Of a stretch of DNA of 64,000 nt, positions 22,801-29,115 are shown piece by piece. The notes beneath the pieces were generated by a model. The model had not been told where the DNA came from. It saw only the letters and a program-made list of their open reading frames with translations, and ran no database searches. The stretch covers positions 1-64,000 of the forward strand of contig DAIDAG010000039.1 in the NCBI GenBank assembly GCA_027310725.1. The letters run 5' to 3'. Positions within the stretch are counted from its first letter, which is position 1; the number at the start of each line of letters is the position of its first letter. Both the position numbers and the translations under genes were made by a program. This DNA comes from Sideroxydans sp. Its GTDB lineage: Bacteria; Pseudomonadota; Gammaproteobacteria; Burkholderiales; Gallionellaceae.

Positions 22801-23561
22801 TCCGCTGTGTTATTGATCTTGGTTAATGTCGAACCATCTGAAAATTTAGTTGTGACAGAACCATCTGGGTTGGTTGTCGGAGTAATTGTAGATTGGGGAA
22901 AATATGGACCTAGGTTGGCATATGAAAGAAGTGCATCCGTTTTTTCATTGATAAGATTAAGCGCAGATGCCGCGCTGGCAGGATCGTACGCTTGAGCGCT
23001 CGGCCGAAGAACTCCCGTAAATGCTTCACTACCTGCGGTACTAGTGCCGCCCCAAAAATATCCCTGAGCTTGCGGATCGGTTGTAAATTTAACCGACTCA
23101 AGCAATCCGCTGTTGTTGCTCTGCGCCCCCAGATAAGTTCCCGTGCCTACACCGGTCGTCGGATCGACAGTAAAATTCTGGATAATCCCAGTATGCCCAT
23201 AAAATACAACAATATCTCCTGCTTGAACGTTATTTAAGCTGGTAATACCCTCTGACACCACAGAGTAATTACTCGATGCGGCACCATGCAAAATATTATT
23301 CATATCTGGGGTAGGTATGTAGCTTACGTTATAGCCGCTAGCAAGCATTGTCTGATAAACCAAATGACTACAATCTACGGTCGGTCCAATTGAGGTAGGA
23401 GTAGTTGCGTTAGAGGTTTTTCCTTGTGCAACATAAACAGGGTATTGCACAGTAGTGGGAACTTCTAAATATACCCATGGCTGCGCTGGATTGAAGAATC
23501 GAGTAATTGCTGCGGCAACAATATTATTACCAGTCGGTATTGTGTTAGTTTGGGACGGCAT
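13887..23561 (-). CDS. Giant RTX protein with N-terminal NlpC/P60-like domain, type I secretion substrate
   Basis: A 3224-residue calcium-binding secreted protein. N-terminal about 160 residues resemble an NlpC/P60 or CHAP cysteine peptidase: Cys64 in VDCSHLVYQ and His123 in GDIVVFYGHTGIIQ are the expected catalytic pair. Then an Asn/Thr/Gly-rich adhesin-like region; a DLNGTGI block near 960 followed by EF-hand-like loops (DRNYNGVVDSGKE, DANGDGVINASDP); a tandem-95/cadherin-like domain near 1130-1230; a poly-Gly linker near 1404; a second DLN block; short RTX nonapeptides (1600-1760); about twelve 82-residue repeats (1755-2755); more nonapeptides (2917-3030); and a haemolysin-related C-terminal domain. 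No Sec signal, so export is by the ABC/HlyD/TolC genes around it. AAGGAG lies 9 bp before ATG. Role (adhesin, lytic enzyme or surface layer) is inferred only. Confidence 0.93.
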   Translation of the reverse strand: MPSQTNTIPTGNNIVAAAITRFFNPAQPWVYLEVPTTVQYPVYVAQGKTSNATTPTSIGPTVDCSHLVYQTMLASGYNVSYIPTPDMNNILHGAASSNYSVVSEGITSLNNVQAGDIVVFYGHTGIIQNFTVDPTTGVGTGTYLGAQSNNSGLLESVKFTTDPQAQGYFWGGTSTAGSEAFTGVLRPSAQAYDPASAASALNLINEKTDALLSYANLGPYFPQSTITPTTNPDGSVTTKFSDGSTLTKINNTADNSYSEISRLSDGTLVSTSTTNILIGSTGNVIGYAVSVSNPITGTAIATTALADGSIASQTISDGTTLTTTQGGITTTTNIATGVTTADIAGIGNSLPVYSDGTINAGKYLITLPPNPLDGINLQTAGGASYTVPAGANIQSNGESLIVQNGGPNGLPSALINPDGSGVKFNYDSSGGFTGTTPIGNDATLAGMLTSLVQTAGQSALDFLIPSAYGTDTITNTSGTTSISSTDSSSGSTFSLDYNSSAGNVSGISIKTPQTQTVDTVLSGNTVSVTYTQDPVTGQPVAHVNSINGQPPTDQAAADAAFNNTGVLPGQLVQGDSGVAGVTGSNPSGVVATFDATHPSGTQALVQGLHTTADALSLIQAIQSGKPLPITVSGLNLINQVYGSKDYPSLSGSASIGNGLLDLISLNNALKTGNTLGAIVAGAQTAGAVAQAAVNFGAGQGMADFANTMNGTQGVSSGANAVYDANGTITNPTDTIGVVSYLSLANDISTHNDVGVALDVITMINPVVGTALRVVDMVYNMFSGTPSYPAQWGSGQYVWNGTGISVSAAGQSGGDQMVSSFMNDVLTSMNTLIAQEQQQNPGSPLGIIPSRMPTLTLGPDGYRFTDINPLTGAQNNPGLRYDTSGKPYNAVPGSPESFQSLGQAFLDSAIARGAIAPQWEVQTAAMQFQAGDPLAGLTEEARAARAGDLAAPATGATQTWRPVVLDLNGTGIQTISAAQSGVAFNVDDSGYLKNTAWIGNNDAFLTLDRNYNGVVDSGKEMFSNSAVGLDRQGLAGLAWMDANGDGVINASDPVFNQMRIWQDKNGNGIADAGEMTTLAQDGITSLNYAMGTFVENGVTHQMASPDLTASTAGDKVSVVPQGILVQSSAGQTSLLVSRVDNLTQIQANESHVTGRENTELIVNSADLLANDTFGGFTGKDLQLTGVLNAQHGTAFVDANGFVHFQPDTNFFGDGASFDYSILGPNGQTATATVLLSMTHIDQPPTVASVTHDTRAIYGYKPNTYSHGRIVSYGSAIYSPYTTTSRSRSGQTIITNHDKAIAYDDPGSGNIVASDAGNPVTPNSSFTYKIIGQPQEGAASIDSTGHFQYTSWQKPNVVSAPDYQGDPTSTDSFEVQVTDQNGLSVTQTINATHYGAYTPPAPPGGGGGGGCFPIAIDLNNQGIAFTPVDQSNVFAQVNNDGWKHQTSWITPGEGVLAYDPNGTGKITSASQISFAQYLPGAQTDLGGLAAFDSNHDGIFNKNDAAWSKFGVWVATDQNGGGQFETLDQLGVASISLTSDNQFSVVNGDTVHGVATVTMTDGTTRNAADVTLAYSNQVQITNPDGTTSVASLPPIPAATQQVVGSGNNVITATPGNTNITVGDGNNVIFSGDGNDVIQAGNGNNVIYAGNGNDLVLAGNGNNAIYTGRGNDVIIAGNGHNAIFAGGGNDVILAGNGNNLISGGTGNDVIRVGDGNNTVYLGNGNTAVFAGNGDNLLLGGDGTDRMQVGNGNDTLIAGSGLATMTGGTGNDTFVVNNVNDVVQAQAAGMNTIQSSVDYTASANVQNLTGIGSANITLTGNNLDNVITGNSGNDILVAGSGNDTLVAGSGVATMIGGTGNETFVVNNVNDVVQAQFSGSNINTVLTSVNYVAPANVQNLTGTGTADLTLTGNNLNNVITANSGNDTLVAGSGVATMIGGAGNDTFVVNNIGDVVIEKPNEGIDTVMASVSYALSANVENLTGTGNANITLTGNNLNNVITGNSGNDILVAGSGNDTLVAGSGVATMIGGTGNDTFVVNNVNDVVEAQSSGSNINTVLTSLSYVAPANVQNLTGTGTADLTLTGNDLNNVITANSGNDTLVAGSGVATMVGGVGNDTFIVNNSADVVLAQANAGINTVQSSVDFSMGSNAQNVQNLTLTADNVSGTGNALNNNLVALGANDTLIAGSGVATMTGSGLNDTFVVNNVNDVVIEQPSQGNNTVLTSVSYVAPANVQNLTGTGTADLTLTGNNLNNVITANSGNDTLIASSGVATMIGGTGNDTFVVNNTNDVVQAQSSGSNINTLLTSVNYVAPANVQNLTGTGTADLTLTGNDLNNVITANSGNDTLIAGSGLAMMVGGTGNDLFIVNNSADTVEAQLTGSNTNTVESSVNYSLADQAQNVQNLTGIGSADITLTGNSLDNVITANSGNDTLVAGSGVATMIGGAGNDTFVVDNVNDVVQAQSTGNNINTVLTSVSYVAPVNVQNLTGTGTTDLTLTGNSLDNTIIANSGNDTLIAGSGEATMIGGTGNDTFVVNNVNDVVQAQSTGSNINTVLTSVSYVAPANVQNLTGTGTADLTLTGNSLDNIITANSGNDTLIAGSGVATMIGGTGSDTFVVNNVNDVVQAQSSGSNINTVLTSVSYVAPVNVQNLTGTGSADITLTGNSLNNVITANSGNDTLIAGSGVATMIGGTGSDTFVVNNVNDVVQAQSSGNNINTVLTSVSYVAPANVQNLTGLGSADLTLTGNSLDNTITANSGNDTMIGGGGNDTFVGGAGNDLMLGGTGNDTYVYNRGNGLDNLVDTGGTNTIRLGAGLSYLNVVVRLTYADGTPYTVYANGNRERDHRDEGDHYGEGRHTSTNLIAHMMVLDSNGVEQPSQGMDFAVTVDNHGNFTSPIQSFQFSDGSSQTFGSMLVKTETIDAEHIRGPVMTGRNDTIVYAGRDNTGIWLGTGNDTVYASERGSLVYAGGGNDYLVGSRGNDTFVGGWGVDILQGGEGSDVLSDLHGRAALLGGEGSDTITAGAGNDFIAGGRGNDIISTGATHNVIAFNKGDGRDTILATPGASNTLSLGGEVNYRDLSLSKNGNDLVLNEGRESSVTFKDWYASSANHDFVTLQIIGQQSGEDDRCRSHDAASASKVNEFDFSKLVAMFDQAIASKPSLNQWSLMDGLLNAHLASSDTAALGGDLAYVYGTHGSLSGMGLSAAQNTLKDPQFGTTAQTLHLWPTLNSGTAQIR
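15300..18300 (-). repeat. Tandem ~246-bp coding repeats inside the RTX gene
   Basis: About twelve tandem units, each roughly 246-258 bp (about 82 codons), can be followed by the recurring word GCCACACCGGAACC on the plus strand near 15530, 15776, 16265, 17013, 17263, 17507, 17774 and 18017. Each unit encodes GNDTLVAGSGVATMIGG, then FVVNNVNDVV, then a VQNLTGTG and LTLTGN strand pair. Lengths are multiples of three, so units can be gained or lost without breaking the frame. Confidence 0.9.
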
Positions 23562-23576
23562 TTTAAAAAACTCCTT

Positions 23577-24752
23577 TTATTTGATATTAAGCAGAACATT
23601 GCTAAATTTCGTGACCATCAAGTTACTTGGGGTCCTCCACAGCTTATGGTCAGCATCTAACATAAAGATGACGCCATGGGCTGTCGCTACTTGCACGGCA
23701 ATTGCCTTACCAGCGGAGACTTGCACCGCTTGCTGAGGATTCCCTGTCTTATATTGACCGCAGTCAAAATTTGGAGTGTTTTCTGGAATGGGCGCATAAG
23801 CAATCCATACCGTCCCATCGCGTTTTATAAACACGTCAGGAGTGCCGTTATCATTTCCCCATCCACCAGCGACTCCTATATTGATATCTTGAGCAATTGC
23901 CATCCCAATAACATCGGCCACATAACCTTCTGCGCCATGAACGCTTCCATGTGTCCACAGGTGTCCACCATTACCATCTCTTCCGTATAAATCGCAGCCA
24001 CCCCAGAATTGGGGCACGCCTTGTGCTGACAATATAACGGTATGAAAGTCGTTCATTGCAATCCCAACGGCACCCGGCGACTTGGTCAGTAAAATACTCG
24101 GCGTATTAGCATCTTTTACTATTTGCCCTGATGGCGAGATTCCCCAACCCATCACCGTTCCATCGTCAAACAATGCTACCAATCCATAAGGTGCTGGTTC
24201 TGCGACAATTCGCGCCATCGTCCCCGGTGCGGCCGCAATCGCCTTTACTCCCGGACTGGAAATGATCTTCTTAATCGGCCCATAGCCCTCGACTCCGAAT
24301 CCACCTCCGGGTTTATTCTCTTTTCGGATTACTAGCCACTCAACGATTTCTTGATTATTTATAACTGCGAAGAAATGGTTCATCGAATGAGCAACCAAGG
24401 TAACGCCCTTCATGTCTCCAAACCTCTGCGGGGTGGTGTAACCGGCCTCAGTAATTTCACCTTCGACCGTTTCTACTTCAGCATCATTGATGCCCCAGGT
24501 AAAAACTCTTCCTTCCGTATCGACGGCAATGTAAGGAGCAATGTTTTTGATGTGATTGAGGTTGGATAGCTTGATGGGTTCTTCCAAGCTATAGGGTTTC
24601 CGAAATCCCCAAACTTGCCCCTCGTCATCAAGCACAAAAGGAATACCAATCTCGTCAACTGTAATCTCAACGATATTAGATGCGCATGCAGAACCCGCGA
24701 AAAACGATAGCAGGATCAAAAGAAAGGAAAACGCACTCAATCTACTCACCAT
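23577..24752 (-). CDS. Secreted RCC1-like beta-propeller protein
   Basis: A 391-residue protein with a Sec signal peptide (LSAFSFLLILLSFFAGSACAS) and repeated RCC1-type strands: FVLDDEGQVWGF, AVDTEGRVFTWGI, ALFDDGTVMGWGI, FIKRDGTVWIAY, MLDADHKLWRT. RCC1 repeats form seven-bladed propellers for protein contacts. The ATG at 24752 follows GGAGG by 8 bp and overlaps the stop of the upstream gene by 7 bp. Its TAA lies 15 bp before the giant RTX start, inside that gene's ribosome-binding region, so the two are surely co-translated. It may act in the periplasm or at the surface with the RTX protein; that role is inference. Confidence 0.8.
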   Translation of the reverse strand: MVSRLSAFSFLLILLSFFAGSACASNIVEITVDEIGIPFVLDDEGQVWGFRKPYSLEEPIKLSNLNHIKNIAPYIAVDTEGRVFTWGINDAEVETVEGEITEAGYTTPQRFGDMKGVTLVAHSMNHFFAVINNQEIVEWLVIRKENKPGGGFGVEGYGPIKKIISSPGVKAIAAAPGTMARIVAEPAPYGLVALFDDGTVMGWGISPSGQIVKDANTPSILLTKSPGAVGIAMNDFHTVILSAQGVPQFWGGCDLYGRDGNGGHLWTHGSVHGAEGYVADVIGMAIAQDINIGVAGGWGNDNGTPDVFIKRDGTVWIAYAPIPENTPNFDCGQYKTGNPQQAVQVSAGKAIAVQVATAHGVIFMLDADHKLWRTPSNLMVTKFSNVLLNIK

Positions 24753-25075
24753 GCCATCATCCTCCACCACCCATCATTCGCGGCTCCTATAAAAGCACTG
24801 CCTAAGCAAGAGCGCATGCTGCTGCCAGTATCTCCTGCACAGGTAAACTGCTGGGAAGTAATCTGATTACTTAAAGCCCTAATGGCAGTGCGTTGAATAT
24901 CACCAGCCAGCGCAGGATCATTGACGTTGTTTCGGGTGCCATCGAACCCTGCCCAAAATACAAAGGTGTTGGGGGACACAACTGATGTCACATTAGTCGG
25001 AATGGCATCGGCGAGAGATTGGGCGGCTTGGCTTTCAGCTGGCGTTAGCGTTCCTGCAATTTGAGTGGCTGACAT
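24746..25075 (-). CDS. Small protein with a DUF2235/Tle1-like FDGTRNN motif, apparently a fragment
   Basis: A 109-residue protein. Residues 39-52 (FVFWAGFDGTRNNV) resemble the first strand and FDGT.NN loop of the DUF2235 alpha/beta-hydrolase family, which includes type VI lipase effectors of several hundred residues. No nucleophile elbow or later catalytic residues follow, so it looks like the N-terminal stub of such an enzyme or an unrelated small protein sharing the motif. It has a good ribosome site (GGAGA) before ATG 25075, so it is probably translated. It overlaps the RCC1-like gene. Two cysteines (FTCAG, RSCLG) may pair. Confidence 0.6.
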   Translation of the reverse strand: MSATQIAGTLTPAESQAAQSLADAIPTNVTSVVSPNTFVFWAGFDGTRNNVNDPALAGDIQRTAIRALSNQITSQQFTCAGDTGSSMRSCLGSAFIGAANDGWWRMMAW

Positions 25076-25104
25076 GGCGATTTTCTCCGTCTATACTGGA
25101 TTGA

Positions 25105-25605
25105 TTATTTGGGCAGGTCTGGATAAATTTGTACTTGCTTCTGATCTTCGTACATTCTCACAGGGCCTTTTGGCACGGAAGCCTCTTTGAGTCCTGGATA
25201 GATCAGATACACATAGAGTTGTGAGCCTTTTATAAGGAAGTGGACCCTCAGATCTTTGATGTCCATTGGCATACGATTCTTCAGATCGACTCTGTCCTGG
25301 TAAACATGATGGGAATGTTTGTCGCGCCACTTGACATATAACGTATCTCCGCGCGGGATTACCCCTGAAATGTTATCTGCTGGAAAAACTTGACCCAGCG
25401 CAACCCTTTCTCTATCTGCATGAGTGCCAAACTGCGTGCCATCGCCATATTGATAATCCAGCACCTCTACGTCAGAACTATCGTGACGGGCATCAAAACT
25501 AAAAGAATGATTAACCATGGTTTCTCCCGTTGCAGAGGCCGTCAGGCCAAATAGAAATAATCCAAGTAAGAGACATTTCAATCTTTTTACCTGGAGCCCG
25601 CTCAT
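25105..25605 (-). CDS. Hypothetical secreted protein
   Basis: A 166-residue protein with a Sec-type signal peptide (CLLLGLFLFGLTASATG, cleavage near residue 28). The mature part is predicted beta-rich, with SGVIPRGDTLYVKWRDK and VHFLIKGSQLYVYLIYP, and resembles DUF2931-like proteins found beside secreted effectors, though I cannot confirm the family. Its ATG overlaps the stop of the DUF2846-like lipoprotein gene (ATGA), and the FDGTRNN gene follows after 29 bp, so it is inside the secretion operon. Function unknown. Confidence 0.7.
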   Translation of the reverse strand: MSGLQVKRLKCLLLGLFLFGLTASATGETMVNHSFSFDARHDSSDVEVLDYQYGDGTQFGTHADRERVALGQVFPADNISGVIPRGDTLYVKWRDKHSHHVYQDRVDLKNRMPMDIKDLRVHFLIKGSQLYVYLIYPGLKEASVPKGPVRMYEDQKQVQIYPDLPK

Positions 25606-26069
25606 TTGCCCATCTCCCGTGGTTTCGCACTACTCAGCACCTTTAAGTCTGCCATTGCGTCAGTTTCACTCCGTTCTTTAAGACTGTCACCAACAAAGAA
25701 GACATTTGCCAGAGGGCCCGTAACGAAATCAAAATGCAAAAACTTTCGCTCCCCGGCCACGATCTGCACGTTCGCTTCCGCCGACTTGCCAAACGCACCT
25801 GTCGTCACTTTAATGGCGTGGTTGCCAGGGGTGAGTTGCTGCTGCAGATAAGAGCCGTTATAGAGCTCGCCTATTTTGTTACCATCGATCAGTACCGGCA
25901 TGGTTTGCCCCTCGGCAAAAAATGCCGATTGGCGATAAACAATCAATTCCGCTGTCCCTGAAGGAACATTTTGCAGCCCTGAAAATTTCGCACCCGGTGC
26001 GGAAGCGCAACCCGTCAGAATGGTTCCAATAACAAGGGCTAGTGTGATCAGCTCCATTTTTTTATTCAT
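25602..26069 (-). CDS. DUF2846-like lipoprotein
   Basis: A 155-residue lipoprotein. MNKKMELITLALVIGTILTGC is a lipoprotein signal with lipobox LTG-Cys, which fixes the start at ATG 26069 (AGGGA upstream) rather than at a longer frame. The mature part has the DUF2846 pattern: GTAELIVYRQ, PVLIDGNKIGEL, LTPGNHAIKV and a C-terminal strand set. Such proteins sit on a membrane facing the periplasm; their role is not established. It overlaps the next gene by 4 bp. A 201-bp gap precedes it after the GNAT gene. Confidence 0.8.
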   Translation of the reverse strand: MNKKMELITLALVIGTILTGCASAPGAKFSGLQNVPSGTAELIVYRQSAFFAEGQTMPVLIDGNKIGELYNGSYLQQQLTPGNHAIKVTTGAFGKSAEANVQIVAGERKFLHFDFVTGPLANVFFVGDSLKERSETDAMADLKVLSSAKPREMGK

Positions 26070-26270
26070 TGGTTTTTCCCTATTGATATAGTTAACGGCA
26101 TTACTGCCGGTAAAAGGGGCCGCACGACCTGCAAATCGACGCAAACCCTTTAGATAAACTCTCCCATCCAAACAAGCTTGGCTTGTGCTGCTTATTGCTG
26201 ACGCTTGCCCAGTAACACATGTTTTCTTCCGCTTGCCCATGCTCGCTCTGTTAGTCCGTGGCATTTATTG

Positions 26271-26744
26271 TTACTGGTGATGTTGCCCTGCAAGAGCCAG
26301 CGAGAAGTTCGACCCGCAGCAGCCAAAACCCATGTGGGTCATAAGCTTGTTAAATCGCCCCATATCAATCCCCACGCTCATGTTGATTGAAAGTTCGTTC
26401 GCCTGATGATTTTCAGCCCAGCGTCGAAAAGCTATCAATAATTTGACAGCTGCCGAACTGCCGCGATAGTCAGGTCTGACGTAAAACAACCTGTCCTGCG
26501 CGACAATGCCATCGCAAAAAAAGAAATCTGTCACATAGCCGGCAAGTAACCCCGCAATGTTTCCATCCGTGCGTTCAGCCAACAGTATGCAAACCTTTCC
26601 TTGCGTACTCATCATGCTGGTGATCACGACAAGGAGTTTTTCTTTGTTTATCCCATAGCGATGAAATCGCGATTCGGCAGTTACGGCTTCACACATGGCC
26701 AATATGGCCGGGATGTCTTTTTCCATGGCAAATCGTATTCTCAT
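26271..26744 (-). CDS. GNAT family acetyltransferase
   Basis: A 157-residue GNAT-fold protein. It begins MRIRFAMEKDIPAILAMCEAV, the usual first strand and helix; the acetyl-CoA pyrophosphate loop is VRPDYRGSSAAVKLL, and the C-terminal strand is THMGFGCCGSNFSLAL. The acceptor is unknown. It lies 49 bp downstream of the type I secretion ABC gene, which invites comparison with RTX-activating acyltransferases of the HlyC type, also of GNAT fold. Sequence resemblance is to ordinary GNAT enzymes, so activation of the RTX protein is only a possibility. Confidence 0.82.
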   Translation of the reverse strand: MRIRFAMEKDIPAILAMCEAVTAESRFHRYGINKEKLLVVITSMMSTQGKVCILLAERTDGNIAGLLAGYVTDFFFCDGIVAQDRLFYVRPDYRGSSAAVKLLIAFRRWAENHQANELSINMSVGIDMGRFNKLMTHMGFGCCGSNFSLALAGQHHQ

Positions 26745-26793
26745 GAGTTAACTCAGTCTCCAGTAAATGCAAAACACCTACTATCGCAGGCCT

Positions 26794-29115
26794 TCAAAAC
26801 TGCCTAGCCTCATCCTGCCCAAGCTCCACCGCACTCAACGAGCCCTGTCCTATCCGCACCACTTCATCCACCAGCAGATTCTTGGGCATGGCATGGGTGA
26901 TGAACAGCATCGAGACTTTGCCCTTGAGCTGGTTGATGGTGGCGGCGAAGTGTTCGGCGGTGTTGGAGTCAAGGCTGCTGGTGGCCTCGTCGAAGACGAG
27001 TATCTTTGGCTGCTTGATGAGTGCCCGTGCGATAGCCATGCGTTGCTTCTGGCCCCCGGAGAGTCCGACACCGCGTTCGCCGATCTCGGTCTGGTAGCCT
27101 TGCGGCAAGGCTTCGATGGCGCTGTGTATCTCGGCCATTTTGCAGAAATGCACGATCTGATCGAAGGTGGCGTGCGGGTTGGCCATCAGCAGGTTGTCGT
27201 AGATGGTGCCGGAGAAAAGTACCGTCTCTTGCGGCACCACGCCGAAGTAATGGCGCAGTTCGTTGGAGGACAGATAGCGGATGTCGTTGCCGTCGATCTT
27301 GATGGTACCGCTGGCGGGCCGGTAGAAACCTTGCAGGAGTTTGGTGAGCGTGCTCTTGCCCGACCCCGATGGCCCCATGATGGCGACGACTTTGCCGGGA
27401 GGGACCTTGAGATTGAAATTCTGATAGAGGAATGGGCGGTCATCGGCATAACGGAAACTCAGTGCTTCGATGTCGATATGGCCTTTGCCTTCACTCGTGC
27501 GGCTAGGCAGCACCGAATACGGTTCCATGGGAGCGTTCATGATGTCGCCCAGCCGTTGCACGGACATGTTGGCTTGCTGGAATTGCTGCCACAACCCTAC
27601 CAGCCGCAACATAGGCTGGGAAACTTTGCTAGCGTACATCTGGAAGGCGATGAGCATGCCGATGGTGAAATCGCTGTTGTTCATCACGGTATAGGCACCC
27701 ACGACCAGGATGAGCAGGGTCATCATTTGTTCGAGGCCGTTGGAGACGACATTGTAGGTGTTGCCGATCTGACGCACACCGAAGCCGGAACGCAGGTATT
27801 CAGCGAGGTAATCGCTGTAGCGGGCATTGAGCTGGGGCTCCATCTGCAGGCTCTTCACCGTTTCCAGACCGCCAACATATTCCGTGGTGAAGGCTTGGTT
27901 GCGGGCACCCAACATAAATTGTTCGTTCAATTTGGTTCTGAACATTGGGGCGACGATGAAACTCATGATCGTAATTACGCCCATGATGGCCAAGGCGATG
28001 CAAGTCAGCAGTACGCTGTAGTAAAGCATCATGGCGAGGAAGATCAACAGGAACGGGAAATCCAGGATCAGTGTGACGGCAGCACTGGCGATAAATTCGC
28101 GAATTGTTTCCACGCCGTGCAGGCGGGCGGCAATGACCCCGGTGGGGCGCTGCTCGAAGTAGCGCGGCGAGAGCTTGAACAGGTGTTCGAACACGGCATG
28201 GCCGAGCACGGCATCGACGCGGTTGCCTGTGTGCAGGATAAGGTACTGGCGTACCCAGGACAGCAAGGCAGAGAACACCATGAACACGGCCAGTGCGATG
28301 GCGATCACGATCAGGGTACTTTGGGTGCGGTGCACAACTACCTTGTCGATGATCACCTGGGTGAATAGCGGCGTTACCAGCCCCAGCAACTGAATGATGA
28401 GGGAGGCGATCAACACATCGCGCCAGATGCGCTTGTGCTTCAACAATTCCGGGATGAACCAGCTGAATCCGAATGCCTGTTGTTGGCTCATCGCCCCATC
28501 GGGATCCTTGATGCCTTGGGTTTCGAGTGCCAATTGGAAGGCCGTGCCTGCAAAACGTTCAGCGAACTCCACATGTGTTATCAGTTTTGGAGTATTTGTG
28601 CCTGCCTCGAACAAGGTCACATTGTCCAGCTCGATCTTGAAGACGATGGCAGGACGAGTCTTGCGGATAGGCGCCTTTTGTTCAGGTACCTTATCCGTTG
28701 CAAGAGAACTCTCCCCCGCATTTTCTTCCAGATTGGCCGAGGTCTCGGTTGGCAATACGGCAAGCTCGACCTGAGCAACGGCCATTTCTGGAGCAACGTC
28801 TGGTTGCCCTTGAGGAACAGGCTCATGCAGAATCACCAGACACGGCAGATTGAAATCGACGACTGTTCGGCTATCACAGTCGTGGCGTTTAATCTTGAAT
28901 CCCAAGGCACGCGCTGCATGGATGAAGGAATCCGAGGTGTAAGGCGGCGGAAATTGCTTGGCCAGCAGTTCGGCATCGAAGGGCTTGCGGTTCAGGGCGC
29001 AGAAACTGCCCATGGTCCAGACAATGTCTTCAAGTGCAAATGCGAACGTGGAGGAATGACGGGATGGTTCCCGTGACAGGTTTCCGGATACGATTTTGAG
29101 CAGGCGACGAGGCAT
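26794..29115 (-). CDS. Type I secretion ABC transporter (C39-like, permease and ATPase fused)
   Basis: A 773-residue exporter. The N-terminal C39-peptidase-like domain has no catalytic cysteine at the expected place, as in HlyB-type exporters of unprocessed RTX proteins. It contains an unusual acidic/Pro-rich insert of about 60 residues (near 100-160), making it longer than typical members. The membrane domain has six helices (about 245-520), then the ATPase: Walker A GPSGSGKSTL, signature LSGGQKQRMAIARAL, Walker B ILVFDEATSSLD, and the switch histidine in FITHAM. ATG 29115 (GGAG upstream) is preferred to a TTG nine codons earlier. It drives export of the RTX protein. Confidence 0.94.
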   Translation of the reverse strand: MPRRLLKIVSGNLSREPSRHSSTFAFALEDIVWTMGSFCALNRKPFDAELLAKQFPPPYTSDSFIHAARALGFKIKRHDCDSRTVVDFNLPCLVILHEPVPQGQPDVAPEMAVAQVELAVLPTETSANLEENAGESSLATDKVPEQKAPIRKTRPAIVFKIELDNVTLFEAGTNTPKLITHVEFAERFAGTAFQLALETQGIKDPDGAMSQQQAFGFSWFIPELLKHKRIWRDVLIASLIIQLLGLVTPLFTQVIIDKVVVHRTQSTLIVIAIALAVFMVFSALLSWVRQYLILHTGNRVDAVLGHAVFEHLFKLSPRYFEQRPTGVIAARLHGVETIREFIASAAVTLILDFPFLLIFLAMMLYYSVLLTCIALAIMGVITIMSFIVAPMFRTKLNEQFMLGARNQAFTTEYVGGLETVKSLQMEPQLNARYSDYLAEYLRSGFGVRQIGNTYNVVSNGLEQMMTLLILVVGAYTVMNNSDFTIGMLIAFQMYASKVSQPMLRLVGLWQQFQQANMSVQRLGDIMNAPMEPYSVLPSRTSEGKGHIDIEALSFRYADDRPFLYQNFNLKVPPGKVVAIMGPSGSGKSTLTKLLQGFYRPASGTIKIDGNDIRYLSSNELRHYFGVVPQETVLFSGTIYDNLLMANPHATFDQIVHFCKMAEIHSAIEALPQGYQTEIGERGVGLSGGQKQRMAIARALIKQPKILVFDEATSSLDSNTAEHFAATINQLKGKVSMLFITHAMPKNLLVDEVVRIGQGSLSAVELGQDEARQF

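Noticed and set aside
26271-26744. HlyC-type RTX-activating acyltransferase
   Set aside because: Sequence motifs are those of ordinary GNAT acetyltransferases; the HlyC-specific pattern was not seen.
26767-28368. 533-codon open frame antisense to the ABC exporter
   Set aside because: Mirror frame of well-defined ABC motifs; no family features.
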